The notes below the pieces were generated by a model that had not been told where the DNA came from, searched no databases, and worked only from the letters and a program-made list of their open reading frames with translations. From the NCBI GenBank assembly GCA_013152275.1, contig JAADGS010000027.1, positions 86,658 to 150,657 of the forward strand: a DNA stretch of 64,000 nt. The letters are read 5' to 3'. Source of the stretch: Actinomycetota bacterium (lineage in GTDB: Bacteria; Actinomycetota; Acidimicrobiia; Spongiisociales; UBA4744). Positions 43,034 through 52,457 of this stretch are shown one piece after another. Both the position numbers and the translations under genes were made by a program. How positions within the stretch are numbered: the first letter of the stretch is position 1; every line of letters begins with the position of its first letter.

Positions 43034-43064
43034 ATTATCGCATTTTCTGCTTGCATTTGCAAGC
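43034..43064 (-). promoter_or_regulatory. Promoter and operator of acyl-CoA dehydrogenase gene
   Basis: On the minus strand TTGCAA (43057-43062), a 17-nt spacer and GATAAT (43034-43039) form a near-consensus promoter. The perfect inverted repeat GCTTGCA-TT-TGCAAGC (43049-43064) covers the -35, the usual position for a repressor site. The leader is about 80 nt. Confidence 0.7.
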
Positions 43065-43211
43065 TGTTGGTGCTGCTCATGACCGTACGATCGCGGTAAG
43101 CGAACGGCCTGTACACCGGGTTCTGGACAGTCCTTTGGGCCGACGCGCAGGCGAGCGATGGGAGAATATTCGGCCGTTCCCGAAGGTGCCGACCGGTAGC
43201 CTTCTCCTCTC

Positions 43212-44963
43212 ATGCTTCGTCGGTATCTGACTCTGCTCGTTGGCTATCTGCGCCCGCTGCGCGGTCGTGTCGTCGCGCTCACCCTGCTGTTGCTCGCAGG
43301 GATCACCTTTCAGCTGATCAATCCGCAGATCGTGCGGCGATTCATCGACGGAGCAACGTCGGGCTCACCTCGGGCTGCTCTCGTCGCCCTGGCGGTGGTG
43401 TTCATGGCGCTGGCGGTGGCGCAGCAGGCATTCTCCGTGTTTGCCACGTTTCTGGCGGAAACGGTGGGGTGGTCGGCGACGAACGAGCTCCGTGGTGATC
43501 TCGCCGATCACCTCCTTCGCCTCGACATGGGCTTCCACAAGTCCCACACTTCCGGGGAGCTCATCGAGCGGATCGACGGAGACATCACGGCCCTGTCGAA
43601 CTTCTTCTCCCAATTCGTCATCCACGTTGCCGGGAACCTGGTGCTTCTCCTCGGAATCCTCGTGCTCCTGTTCAGAGAGAACCTGTGGATCGGCCTTGGG
43701 ATATCGGTGTTCGCCGTGATGGCGCTTGCAGGGATGGTGAGTATTCAGGCTCTCGCGATGCCGTGGTGGAAACGCGTCCGTCAGAAGAGTGCCGAGTTCT
43801 ACGGATTCCTTGGTGAGCAACTCGGCGGGACCGAGGATGCTCGGGCCAACGGTGGTGTAGCGTTCATCGTCGAGCGGTTCACCCGGCACCTGCGCGAATG
43901 GCTCCCCGCCTCCGTTCGTGGATTCATGGGATGGGCGCATCTGTGGTCGACCAACATCGTGCTGTTCTCGGCACTCACCGCGTTGGTGTATTGGCTGGGT
44001 TCCAGGTTCTTTGGAGCGGGGGCGCTGAGCATCGGCTCGGTGTACCTGGTCTTCTCCTACAGCGAGCTGATGCGACAGCCCATGGATCGCATTCGCACCC
44101 AAATGCAGGATCTTCAGAAGGCTTCCGCAGCCCTCACGAGGGTCGAAGCCCTCTTTGCCCTCGAGTCCCGCCTGCCGCTGGACGGAACGAAGCTGCTTCC
44201 CGCCGGTGCGCTCTCGGTGACGTTCCAAGACGTCTCGTTTGCCTATCACGACGGAGATGACGGATCCGACGAGATCGTCCTGAGTGATCTGGCCATTGCC
44301 CTGGAAGCCGGAAGGATTCTCGGCGTACTCGGGCGCACCGGCAGCGGCAAGACGACACTGGCCAGACTTCTGACTCGCCTGTATGACCCGGTCGAGGGCA
44401 CGGTGACGCTTGGGGACGTGATGCTGCGACACACGGACATGGCGGATTTACGCCGGCGGGTGGGAATGGTCACACAGGACGTCCAGCTCTTCCATGCGAC
44501 AGTGCGGGACAACCTGACCTTCTTCGCCCCGGGGTTCGACGATCGGCGGATCCACGCGGTCCTCGACGAGCTCGAGCTGTCCGATTGGGTGCAGGCCCTG
44601 CCCCAGGGTCTCGATACGACCCTCGGGCCCGGAGGTGGTGGATTGTCCGCGGGCGAGGCGCAACTTCTCGCGTTCACGCGCATCTTCCTTCGAGATCCCG
44701 GCCTGATCATCTTGGACGAGGCATCGTCGAGGCTCGACCCGGCGACCGAGCAGCTCATCGAGCGCGCCGTCGACCGTCTCATGGCCGGCCGAACCGGGAT
44801 CGTGATCGCCCATCGGCTCTCAACGGTGACGCGCGCCGACGACATCCTCATCCTCGAAGGCGGCGAGGTCGTGGAGTTCGGAAGCCGCAAGGCGCTCGCG
44901 CAGGACCCCGACTCTCGATTCTCGTTCTTCTTGCAGGCCGGCATGGAGCAGGTGCTCGAATGA
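43212..44963 (+). CDS. ABC exporter, fused membrane and ATPase domains (A subunit)
   Basis: 583 aa: six membrane helices (residues ~1-300), then an ATPase domain with Walker A GRTGSGKTTLAR, signature LSAGEAQLLAFTR (variant LSAGE), Walker B LIILDEASSRLD with the catalytic Glu, and H-loop IAHRLST. It pairs with the next gene, overlapping by ATGA, to make a heterodimeric type IV exporter. This subunit has the complete Walker B and a variant signature; the partner has the reverse. ATG 43212 follows TAGCCT (43197-43202) by 9 nt. Confidence 0.92.
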   Translation: MLRRYLTLLVGYLRPLRGRVVALTLLLLAGITFQLINPQIVRRFIDGATSGSPRAALVALAVVFMALAVAQQAFSVFATFLAETVGWSATNELRGDLADHLLRLDMGFHKSHTSGELIERIDGDITALSNFFSQFVIHVAGNLVLLLGILVLLFRENLWIGLGISVFAVMALAGMVSIQALAMPWWKRVRQKSAEFYGFLGEQLGGTEDARANGGVAFIVERFTRHLREWLPASVRGFMGWAHLWSTNIVLFSALTALVYWLGSRFFGAGALSIGSVYLVFSYSELMRQPMDRIRTQMQDLQKASAALTRVEALFALESRLPLDGTKLLPAGALSVTFQDVSFAYHDGDDGSDEIVLSDLAIALEAGRILGVLGRTGSGKTTLARLLTRLYDPVEGTVTLGDVMLRHTDMADLRRRVGMVTQDVQLFHATVRDNLTFFAPGFDDRRIHAVLDELELSDWVQALPQGLDTTLGPGGGGLSAGEAQLLAFTRIFLRDPGLIILDEASSRLDPATEQLIERAVDRLMAGRTGIVIAHRLSTVTRADDILILEGGEVVEFGSRKALAQDPDSRFSFFLQAGMEQVLE

Positions 44964-46744
44964 AGCGCGACCGCTTGACCCTCCATCTGATGTGGAGACT
45001 GATTCGATCACAGCCTCTTCGTTACCTCGGGAACGTCGCTGCGTGGGCGACGGTATGGGTGATGCCGGTGGTACCCGGGCTGATCACGAAGGCTTTCTTC
45101 GACCGCATCACAGGAGACCAGACGGCAGGCTTCACCGTCGGGACGCTGATCGCGTTCCTCGGCGCCTACGCCGTGGCGCGTGTCTGTGTCGTCCAGTTCG
45201 GGATGTTCAACGACGAGAACTTTCGTTTCCGAGTCGCCGCGCTGCTTCGCGGTAACCTGCTCGAACGGATCCTCGAGCTCCCCGGCGCTCGGGCAATCCC
45301 CGACTCGCCGGGGGAGGCGATCAGCCGCTTCCGCGACGACGTCGATCAGGTTGCGGAGACGATCTCATGGACGACCGACATGATCGGCACGGTGGCGTTC
45401 GCGGCGGTTGCGGTGGGGATCTTGTCGTCGATCAACGCGCAGATCACCCTGGTCGTGTTCATCCCGTTGGTGCTGGTGATCGTTGCTGCGGAGCGAGCAG
45501 GCACCCGTATTCGTACGTACCGGAGAGCGGCTCGTGAAGCGACCGGCCGGGTCACCGGTGCGATCGGGGAGATGTTCCGATCGGTGCAGGCGATCAAGGT
45601 GGCCGGGGCCGAAGAAGGCATGATCGGCCACTTCCGCAGGCTGAACGATGAGCGGAAGGTCGTCGCGGTCAGAGATCGAGTGTTCACCGCGATCCTCGAA
45701 TCGATCTTCTGGAACACGGTCAACATCGGGACCGGCATCATCTTGATCCTCGCCGCGGGCACGATGAGCCCCGAGGGGACGTTCACGGTCGGCGACTTCG
45801 CGATCTTCGTGTATTTCCTGACGTTCGCGACCGACATGGTGCACTTCGTGGGGCTGTTCATCGCGAGGCTCCGCCAGTCGTCCGTAGCGTTCGATCGGCT
45901 GTATGAACTGCTGCAAGGCGCACCCGCGGACCGGATGGTGGCGCCCCGAACGCTGCATCTCACAGGTGATGTCCCGCCCCTCCCCGACCCTCCGGAGCGA
46001 GAGCCTCTCGAGCGACTCGAGGTGCGCGGGCTCACGTATCGATACCCCGGGACCGGCAACGGGATCGAGAACATCGAGATGACGCTCGAGCGGGGAAGTT
46101 TCACCGTCGTCACCGGGAGGATCGGTGCCGGCAAGACGACACTGCTGAGGGCACTGTTGGGTCTGCTCGATGCCGGCGGCGGGGCGATCTTCTGGAACGG
46201 CCGTCGCGTCGACGACCCGGCCACATTCTTCGTGCCGCCCCGCAGCGCCTACACCCCGCAGATCCCGTTGCTGTTCTCGATGAGCCTGAGGGACAACCTC
46301 GCGATGGGCCTGCCCGTCGATGATGATGCGATGGCCGCGGCGATGCATGCCGCCGTGCTCGAGCCGGACGTCGCCGCCATGCCGGAAGGCCTGGAGACGC
46401 AGATCGGCGCGCTCGGAGTTCGGCTGTCGGGCGGACAGGTGCAGCGCACTGCAGCCGCACGTATGTTCGTGCGGGAACCGGAGTTGTACGTGTTCGACGA
46501 CCTGTCGAGTGCACTCGACGTGGACACGGAACGCATCCTTTGGAGACGGATGTTTGCCGAGCACGCCCAGGCAACCAGCCTCGTCGTGTCCCATCGTCGG
46601 GCTGCGCTGAGGCGTGCCGATCAGATCATCGTGCTGCAGGAGGGCCGTGTGTCCGCCGAGGGGACCCTCGACGAGTTGTTGGAGTGCAGCGAGGAGCTGC
46701 GCCGTCTGTGGTCCGACGAACCGGATCGGGACGGAGACGGATGA
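44960..46744 (+). CDS. ABC exporter, fused membrane and ATPase domains (B subunit)
   Basis: 594 aa with the same layout as its partner. ATPase motifs: Walker A GRIGAGKTTLL, canonical signature LSGGQVQR, Walker B LYVFDDLSSALD where Asp replaces the catalytic Glu, and VSHRRAALRRAD. One consensus and one degenerate ATP site are a known property of heterodimeric exporters. Substrate unknown; drugs, lipids or peptides are typical. Confidence 0.92.
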   Translation: MKRDRLTLHLMWRLIRSQPLRYLGNVAAWATVWVMPVVPGLITKAFFDRITGDQTAGFTVGTLIAFLGAYAVARVCVVQFGMFNDENFRFRVAALLRGNLLERILELPGARAIPDSPGEAISRFRDDVDQVAETISWTTDMIGTVAFAAVAVGILSSINAQITLVVFIPLVLVIVAAERAGTRIRTYRRAAREATGRVTGAIGEMFRSVQAIKVAGAEEGMIGHFRRLNDERKVVAVRDRVFTAILESIFWNTVNIGTGIILILAAGTMSPEGTFTVGDFAIFVYFLTFATDMVHFVGLFIARLRQSSVAFDRLYELLQGAPADRMVAPRTLHLTGDVPPLPDPPEREPLERLEVRGLTYRYPGTGNGIENIEMTLERGSFTVVTGRIGAGKTTLLRALLGLLDAGGGAIFWNGRRVDDPATFFVPPRSAYTPQIPLLFSMSLRDNLAMGLPVDDDAMAAAMHAAVLEPDVAAMPEGLETQIGALGVRLSGGQVQRTAAARMFVREPELYVFDDLSSALDVDTERILWRRMFAEHAQATSLVVSHRRAALRRADQIIVLQEGRVSAEGTLDELLECSEELRRLWSDEPDRDGDG

Positions 46745-46954
46745 TCGATCATGACACCTCCGGATCGGGCGGCGTTGGCGGCGGGCTCGGGCGCCGCCCC
46801 GGGACAGCCGGCGTTCGTGGGGATACCCCCCGGCACGGCCGGCCGGGCCTTCCGCCGGCGAGAAGCAGAGACGTCTTGTCGCACGGATCCTGCGTCCTGT
46901 GGGAGCCGCTCCGACCCGCGTGATGCGGGTCCGTGTACGGGTAACCTGCGGGTC

Positions 46955-47842
46955 GTGAACGTGCGCGCCGAACGAATCCACACCGTCCGCAAGACCTTGT
47001 GGATCGTTCTCGGCCTGAACCTGGCGGTCGCCGGCGCCAAGCTCGGCTACGGGGTGGTCACGGGATCGGTGGCGATGACCGCCGACGGGTTCCACTCACT
47101 CTTCGACGGGTTGTCCAACGTGATCGGGCTGCTCGGGATGGCCATTGCCGGGCGACCTCCGGATGAGGGGCATCCGTACGGCCACGGCAAGTACGAGACG
47201 TACGCTGCAGCGGCGATCGGAGGGGTACTCGTCGTCGTGGCATGGGAAGTCGGCCGCAGCGCCCTCGAAGGACTCACCAGCGGTGCTCAGCCACCCGTCG
47301 TCACCTCGATCTCGTTCATCGTGATGTTGGTGACGCTGGCGGTGAACATCGGGGTGACGATAGGCGAGCGTCGCGTCGGCAAGCGAGTGGGCAGCGACCT
47401 CTTGCTCGCCGACGCCAGCGACACCGCCTCGGACATCATCGTCAGCCTCGGCGTGATCGGGAGCCTCGTGGCCGTCCGGCTCGGCTATCCGACGGCAGAT
47501 CCGATCATCGCACTTCTCGTGGCTTTGGCCATCGTTCGCACCGCGATCTCCGTTCTCGCACGTGCAGAAGCGACGTTCTCGGATCGGGCACGTCTCGACG
47601 CAGACGAAGTCTGTCGGGTCGTGAGCACCGTGGAGGGTGTGCAGGGGTGTCATTCTGTTCGGACGCGAGGCTCGATGTCGGAGGTGTTCGTCGATCTGCA
47701 CGCGGAGGTCGACCCCGACATCACCGTCGAGGAGGGACACCGCATGAGCAGGACCGTCATGGAAGAGGTTCGTGAGGCGTTCCCCGAGGTGGTCGACGTG
47801 CTCGTGCATCTGTGCCCGTCCGGGGTCCGGCACTCGAAATGA
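46955..47842 (+). CDS. Cation diffusion facilitator family transporter
   Basis: 295 aa with six membrane segments and a cytoplasmic C-terminal domain (VEGVQGCHSVRTRGSMSEVFVDLHAEVDPDIT). The metal site in TM2 is FHSLFD (HxxxD). In TM5 the usual HxxxD is DTASD (DxxxD), so the ion may not be Zn; Fe or Mn is possible. GTG 46955 lies 7 nt after TAACCT (46942-46947); an open frame reaches 46751 but lacks homology. Confidence 0.88.
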   Translation: MNVRAERIHTVRKTLWIVLGLNLAVAGAKLGYGVVTGSVAMTADGFHSLFDGLSNVIGLLGMAIAGRPPDEGHPYGHGKYETYAAAAIGGVLVVVAWEVGRSALEGLTSGAQPPVVTSISFIVMLVTLAVNIGVTIGERRVGKRVGSDLLLADASDTASDIIVSLGVIGSLVAVRLGYPTADPIIALLVALAIVRTAISVLARAEATFSDRARLDADEVCRVVSTVEGVQGCHSVRTRGSMSEVFVDLHAEVDPDITVEEGHRMSRTVMEEVREAFPEVVDVLVHLCPSGVRHSK

Positions 47843-48600
47843 TCACGTCCGTTTACGGAGCTTCCAGGCTTCTTTGGCGGGCCGGCGCCGCGCCCATTCG
47901 ACGGTGACGAAGTCGTACCACGTGCAAGCGTCCGGTGGCGGACGCACTTCGATCAGATCCAGTATCTCGAGCCCCCGATCGCGAAAGATGCGGATCTGGT
48001 CGCCGTGGCTCAGGTGGAACTCGATTGCCGGGTTGCCCGGCCACTCGAACCGGTGCATGCCGAAGAGGTTTCGCTTGAGCGTCGTGTCGGCGGGGATGCC
48101 GTCCTCGTCGGGGACGCACATCATGAGCAGAGTCGAGTTCCCGAAGATGATCAGCTCACCTCCCGGTTTCAGGACTCTGGCTGCTTCGGGAATCCACCGG
48201 TACGGATCGGACCAGATGGTCGCTCCGTATTCGGAGATCACCAGATCGAAGTGCTCGTCGCGAAACGGGAGTGCCTCTGCGATGCCATGGATCAACGGAA
48301 AGACGAGGCCGTGCTCGTGCTGCATGCGCCGCGCCGTTGCGAGTCGGGCCGGAGAGTTGTCGAGTCCGACGACCCGCGCGCCGCGACGAGAAAGCCAAGC
48401 GGAGACGTACGCAATTCCGTAACCATCGTCGGGCACGTCCTTGCTGTCGATGTCGGGGAGGAGTCCGAGTTCGGTCTCGGCCATGCCCCAGACCCCCACG
48501 ACGGTTCGCTCGCCCAGTTGCGTTCCCCGGCTGCGACCTAGTCGCCGGCGGAGTCGTTCCACGCGGTCCGGTCGTACTGGATGTAGCCGGGCAGGTCCAT
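47843..48600 (-). pseudogene. Decayed SAM-dependent methyltransferase
   Basis: From ATG 48600 the frame reads MDLPGYIQYDRTAWNDSAGD, the expected N-terminus of a methyltransferase family. It then hits TAG (48538-48540) where the family has Tyr, and continues VAAGERNWASEPSW. A one-base loss near 48491-48498 shifts the frame, after which VWGMAETELGLLPD and the rest of the protein follow to 47843. Motif I, normally VLELGCG, is VPDDGYG. The distal part (RGARVVGLDNSPARL, EYGATIWSDPYRWIPEAARVL) is well kept. A 255-aa frame from GTG 48610 exists but its first ~40 residues are the wrong frame. Confidence 0.8.
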
Positions 48601-48665
48601 CGGCGCTCACCCAATCCGACGTGTTCCACCACGCTATGATTTGGTGATCGACGAAAGGAAATTCC

Positions 48666-48860
48666 TTGGCAATCCCATGGGCGGCCCTGGCTCCGGTGAT
48701 GGCGCTTGCCCTCGCCTTCGTCGTCTACTGCTGGATCGACATCGCCCGATCGCGCGTCCGGTACCTCCCCAAGTGGCTGTGGGCGGTCATCTGCATCATC
48801 TCCGTGCCGGCCGGAGGCATCATCTATCTGCTGATCGGCCGGGAAGAGGGAAGTCCGTGA
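48666..48860 (+). CDS. PLDc_N-type small membrane protein
   Basis: 64 aa, two hydrophobic segments (ALAPVMALALAFVVYCWIDI and WLWAVICIISVPAGGIIYLLIG) and a terminal GREEGSP; the pattern matches the PLDc_N family of small membrane proteins that often sit beside ABC exporters. TTG start with AAGGAA upstream; -10 TATGAT lies near 48634. Its stop overlaps the ABC ATPase start (GTGA). Confidence 0.8.
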   Translation: MAIPWAALAPVMALALAFVVYCWIDIARSRVRYLPKWLWAVICIISVPAGGIIYLLIGREEGSP

Positions 48861-49738
48861 TCGTCCGGACCTCCGGCCTTGTCAAGGAGTACGGTTCCAC
48901 GACCGCCTTGGCGGGGGTCGATCTCGAGGTGAGTGAGGGCTCGGTGTACGGGCTGGTCGGATCGAACGGCGCGGGCAAGACGACGCTGCTCGCGATCCTC
49001 TCCGGGCTACGGCGCCCGACCGGCGGCTCGGTGCACCTTGGTGTTTCCTCTGCCGAGATGGCCGTGCTCCCGGACACCCCCCATTTCGACAAGTGGCTGA
49101 CCGGTCGAGAAGTCGTCGACCTCGCTCGGAACCTGTCGGAGCGTTCGATCACCGAGTCACGCGTGGGAGAGGTCCTGGAGCTGACCGGAATCATCGACGC
49201 GGCGGAGCAGAAAGTCGGCGGATACTCACGGGGCATGCTCCAACGCCTCGGGCTTGCCGCAACCGTCGTGGCCGAACCGAAGCTGCTGCTTCTCGATGAG
49301 CCGTCGGCCGCACTCGATCCGGCCGGCCGTCGAGAGGTGCTGGATCTCGTTACGAAGATTCGTGGAGAGGCGACCGTTGTGTTCTCGAGTCACATCCTCT
49401 CCGACGTGCAAGAGGTCTGTGACACGGTGGGAGTCCTGGACCATGGCCGCCTTCGGTTCCAGGGGCCGATCGGTGAGCTGCTGAGCGGCCGGGCGGCACC
49501 CGCGTACCGGGTGCGTCTTCGGCCTCCGGCCGTGCCTGCGGTCGCCGCTCTCCAAGAGCAGCCCTGGGTGCAGGAGGTCGCCGTGCTCGGTGATGGCGAT
49601 CTGCGTGTGTCGGTGACCTCGCTCGAGGATGCGGAGCGATACCTGCCTGGCGTGCTCGCCGGCGTGGAGGCGCGTGTCGTGTCGATCGCTCCCGAGGCCG
49701 CCACACTCGAAGAAGTGTTTCTGGAGCTGACTCGATGA
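48857..49738 (+). CDS. ABC transporter ATP-binding protein
   Basis: 293 aa. Walker A is GSNGAGKTTLL, the signature region is GGYSRGMLQRLGLA, Walker B is LLLLDEPSAALDP and the switch is FSSHILSD. A C-terminal domain of ~75 residues is typical of ABC-2 exporters. GTG 48857 overlaps the small PLDc_N gene and its own stop overlaps the permease start (ATGA): a three-gene coupled unit. Confidence 0.92.
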   Translation: MIVRTSGLVKEYGSTTALAGVDLEVSEGSVYGLVGSNGAGKTTLLAILSGLRRPTGGSVHLGVSSAEMAVLPDTPHFDKWLTGREVVDLARNLSERSITESRVGEVLELTGIIDAAEQKVGGYSRGMLQRLGLAATVVAEPKLLLLDEPSAALDPAGRREVLDLVTKIRGEATVVFSSHILSDVQEVCDTVGVLDHGRLRFQGPIGELLSGRAAPAYRVRLRPPAVPAVAALQEQPWVQEVAVLGDGDLRVSVTSLEDAERYLPGVLAGVEARVVSIAPEAATLEEVFLELTR

Positions 49739-50484
49739 ACCTCTGGCGGCTGGAATGGCTTCGACTGTGGCGCACCAAGCGGTGGATCGCCCTGGTGGGT
49801 GTGTACCTCTTCTTCGGGTTTCTCGGCCCCCTCAGCGCTCGCTACCTCAACGAGATCCTGGCCCGGACCGCGCAGCTCCAGGGAGGTGCGGTCATCAAAC
49901 TGCCGCCTCCGACTCCTGCCGATGGGATCGCCCAGTACGTCGGGAACATCGCGCAGTTGGGCATACTGGTCGTCGTGGTAGTTGCTGCCGGCGCGTTTGC
50001 GATGAAACCGGAGATGGCAACGTTCCTGCGCACGCGAGTCCAGAGCATGGTCCGGCTCCTCCTCCCACGCTATGTCGTCAGCGTGACCGCGGCCACCGGA
50101 GCGTTCCTGCTGGGGACCGGCGCAGCGTGGTATGAGACGAGCGTGCTCCTCGGCGGTCTCCCCGTGGGGAGGATGTTTGCCGGCATCGGGTACGGGGTCC
50201 TGGCGCTCCTGTTCGTCGTGTCTGTGGTCGCCGCCGCGTCCTCTCGGTCGAAGAACACGCTTGGGACGGTCCTGATCTCCATCGTCGCTCTGTTGCTACT
50301 CCCGCTGATCGGCCTGATTCACGGTGTGGCCAAGTGGGTTCCCACTTCGCTGATCACTGCGATGAGTGATCTCGCCCGGGATGCCTCCATAGGCGACTTC
50401 GCGAAGACGGCGATCGTGACGGTGATCGTCACCGCGGGGCTCTTGTGGTTCGCGGTGTGGGGGCATGCACGCCGCGAGGTGTGA
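49735..50484 (+). CDS. ABC-2 type permease
   Basis: 249 aa with six hydrophobic segments (for example IALVGVYLFFGFLGPL, LGILVVVVVAAGAFAM, TVLISIVALLLLPLIGLI, VIVTAGLLWFAVW). It serves the ATPase encoded immediately upstream. Only one permease is encoded, so it probably works as a homodimer. Substrate unknown. Confidence 0.88.
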   Translation: MNLWRLEWLRLWRTKRWIALVGVYLFFGFLGPLSARYLNEILARTAQLQGGAVIKLPPPTPADGIAQYVGNIAQLGILVVVVVAAGAFAMKPEMATFLRTRVQSMVRLLLPRYVVSVTAATGAFLLGTGAAWYETSVLLGGLPVGRMFAGIGYGVLALLFVVSVVAAASSRSKNTLGTVLISIVALLLLPLIGLIHGVAKWVPTSLITAMSDLARDASIGDFAKTAIVTVIVTAGLLWFAVWGHARREV

Positions 50485-50556
50485 CGGCCGGGTCGCAAGT
50501 GTTGGCACTCCGTGGCAGCTCCTCCGCCACGAACCGGAGGAGGCGGCTGTCTTTCG

Positions 50557-51753
50557 TCAGCCCGTTCGCAGCGCCTCGGTCGGTGACATCCTCGCGGCAC
50601 GCATGGCCGGGTACAGGCCGGCGATCGCTCCGATGACCAGAGCGGCGCCCAGCCCGCCGACCCACGAGATCGTCGGGATCAACGTCGTCCATCCTTTCAG
50701 CTGCGAGTAGGCGGCCGTGACCGCGGCTCCGAGGGCCACTCCGCCCAGTCCGCCGACCGTCGAGAGCAGGAACGACTCTCCGAGGAATTGGAGTGCCACG
50801 TGCCGTCGCGTTGCGCCGAGAGCTCTTCGAAGTCCGATCTCGGAGCGACGCTCGAGCACCGAGATCACCATGACGTTCGCGATGCCGACACCTCCGACGA
50901 GGAGCGCGATGGCGCCGAGCCCGAGAAAGAGAGCGGTGAGCGCGTCGTCTGCCGCTTCGCGTGCTTCGAGAGCATCGGTCGGTCGGGAGACTTCCACTTC
51001 CTCAGGGTTCTCCGGGTTGGTCGTCGCGGCGAGCACACCCATGACCGCGTCGACCTGATCGGGAGTGGTCCTCACATACAGGGTGCTCGGGACACCGTCG
51101 GCGTCGAGGTAGGTTTTCGCGGCCTGGATCGGCACGATCGCGGCACGATCGAGATCGGGGCTCAGATCGAGCGGGTCGAGGATTCCCCGTACGGCGAACC
51201 ATTGATCCCCCAGCCATATCTTCGGTGCGGCATCCAGGCTGGAGATCCCGAGCCGTTCTGCCGCGACCGCACCAAGTACGACGGTCGGATAGGAACCTTG
51301 CTCGTCGAGGAACGTGCCGTCGGCAACGGTGCCTTGGAGCGTGTCGAGAAGGTTCGGGTCCACCGCCCTGACGGTGATCCCGCCGCTCTGTGTCGAGGGC
51401 ACGTAGTCGGTGCGATAGACCTTCGCGCCGACGTTGCTGACCGAGGAGACGGCCCGCACGGGTCCGATCCGCTCGATCATGGACACGGCCGTGTCCGGAA
51501 GCTCCCCTCTGCCGATGCCGATTCCCTGGCCGGCTTCCACGGTGAGGAGGTTCGTTCCGAGCCGATCGAGTTTGGCCAGCAGATCCGACTTGCTCGACTC
51601 GGAGAGTCCGAGCACGCCCACGATCGCTGCGATGCCGATCATGATGCCGAGCATCGACAGGGCAGCACGCAGCTTGCGTGTGCGAAGACCCACCGTGGCC
51701 GTGCGGAACACGTCACCGATGTGCAGCTTGGACGGAGTCAGACCGTCCGGCAT
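50557..51753 (-). CDS. MacB-like ABC permease (FtsX fold)
   Basis: 398 aa: an N-terminal membrane helix (ALSMLGIMIGIAAIVGVLG), a large extracytoplasmic domain (~60-270), then three helices around GLGAIALLVGGVGIANVMVIS, LGESFLLSTVGGLGGVALGAAVTA and LGAALVIGAIAGLYPAMRAARMSPTEALR, the standard MacB/FtsX C-terminus. The start shares a base with the ATPase stop (TGATG). Last gene of a four-gene operon. Confidence 0.92.
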   Translation of the reverse strand: MPDGLTPSKLHIGDVFRTATVGLRTRKLRAALSMLGIMIGIAAIVGVLGLSESSKSDLLAKLDRLGTNLLTVEAGQGIGIGRGELPDTAVSMIERIGPVRAVSSVSNVGAKVYRTDYVPSTQSGGITVRAVDPNLLDTLQGTVADGTFLDEQGSYPTVVLGAVAAERLGISSLDAAPKIWLGDQWFAVRGILDPLDLSPDLDRAAIVPIQAAKTYLDADGVPSTLYVRTTPDQVDAVMGVLAATTNPENPEEVEVSRPTDALEAREAADDALTALFLGLGAIALLVGGVGIANVMVISVLERRSEIGLRRALGATRRHVALQFLGESFLLSTVGGLGGVALGAAVTAAYSQLKGWTTLIPTISWVGGLGAALVIGAIAGLYPAMRAARMSPTEALRTG

Positions 51754-52457
51754 CAGGCCGCAACCCCGGTGTCATAGTCGATGATGCCGTCCCTGATACC
51801 TACGCGGCGGGGCATCTGGTCGGCGATCTCGCGGTTGTGGGTGATCACGACGATCGTCACCCCGTCGGTATTGAGATCTTCGAGGAGTTCTACGATCGCG
51901 TCACTCGAACGCGTGTCGAGGTTTCCGGTCGGCTCGTCGGCGAGGACGATGGCCGGATTCCCCACGATGGCCCTGGCGACGGCGACCCGCTGCCGTTCGC
52001 CACCGGACAGCTTGTTCGATACCTGATCGAGGCGGTGTCCGAGCCCGACACGCTCCAGCGCCGCGGCGGCCATCTCGCGGCGCTTCCTGGCCGGGATTCC
52101 CGTGTAGAGAAGGCCGTCCGCAACGTTGTCGAGTGCCGTGTAGTCACTGAGCAGGAAGAACCGCTGGAAGACGAAGCCGATGTGACGCGAACGCAACGCA
52201 GACATCTGCTTGTCCGACAGAGAGGCGATGTCGTAGCCGGCGACATGGATCCGGCCGGACGAAGGGCGGTCGAGGGTCCCCATGATGTGGAGCAGCGTCG
52301 ATTTCCCCGATCCGGATGGTCCGACGACGGAGACGAGCTCGCCGGAGCGGATCTGCAGATCGATGCCGCGAAGTGCCCGCACCGGCGGCGTGCCGGCATA
52401 GGTCTTGATCACATTGGAGAGCGACAAGACGGTCGAGAGGTCGGTGGGCTCCGTCAC
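51753..52457 (-). CDS. MacB-like ABC ATPase (LolD type)
   Basis: 234 aa. Walker A GPSGSGKSTLL, signature LSGGERQRVAVARA, Walker B VLADEPTGNLDTR, switch VITHNREIA. It overlaps the adaptor gene by ATGA. With the permease it forms a mechanotransmission-type exporter that acts on periplasmic or surface substrates rather than moving them through the membrane. Confidence 0.93.
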   Translation of the reverse strand: MTEPTDLSTVLSLSNVIKTYAGTPPVRALRGIDLQIRSGELVSVVGPSGSGKSTLLHIMGTLDRPSSGRIHVAGYDIASLSDKQMSALRSRHIGFVFQRFFLLSDYTALDNVADGLLYTGIPARKRREMAAAALERVGLGHRLDQVSNKLSGGERQRVAVARAIVGNPAIVLADEPTGNLDTRSSDAIVELLEDLNTDGVTIVVITHNREIADQMPRRVGIRDGIIDYDTGVAA

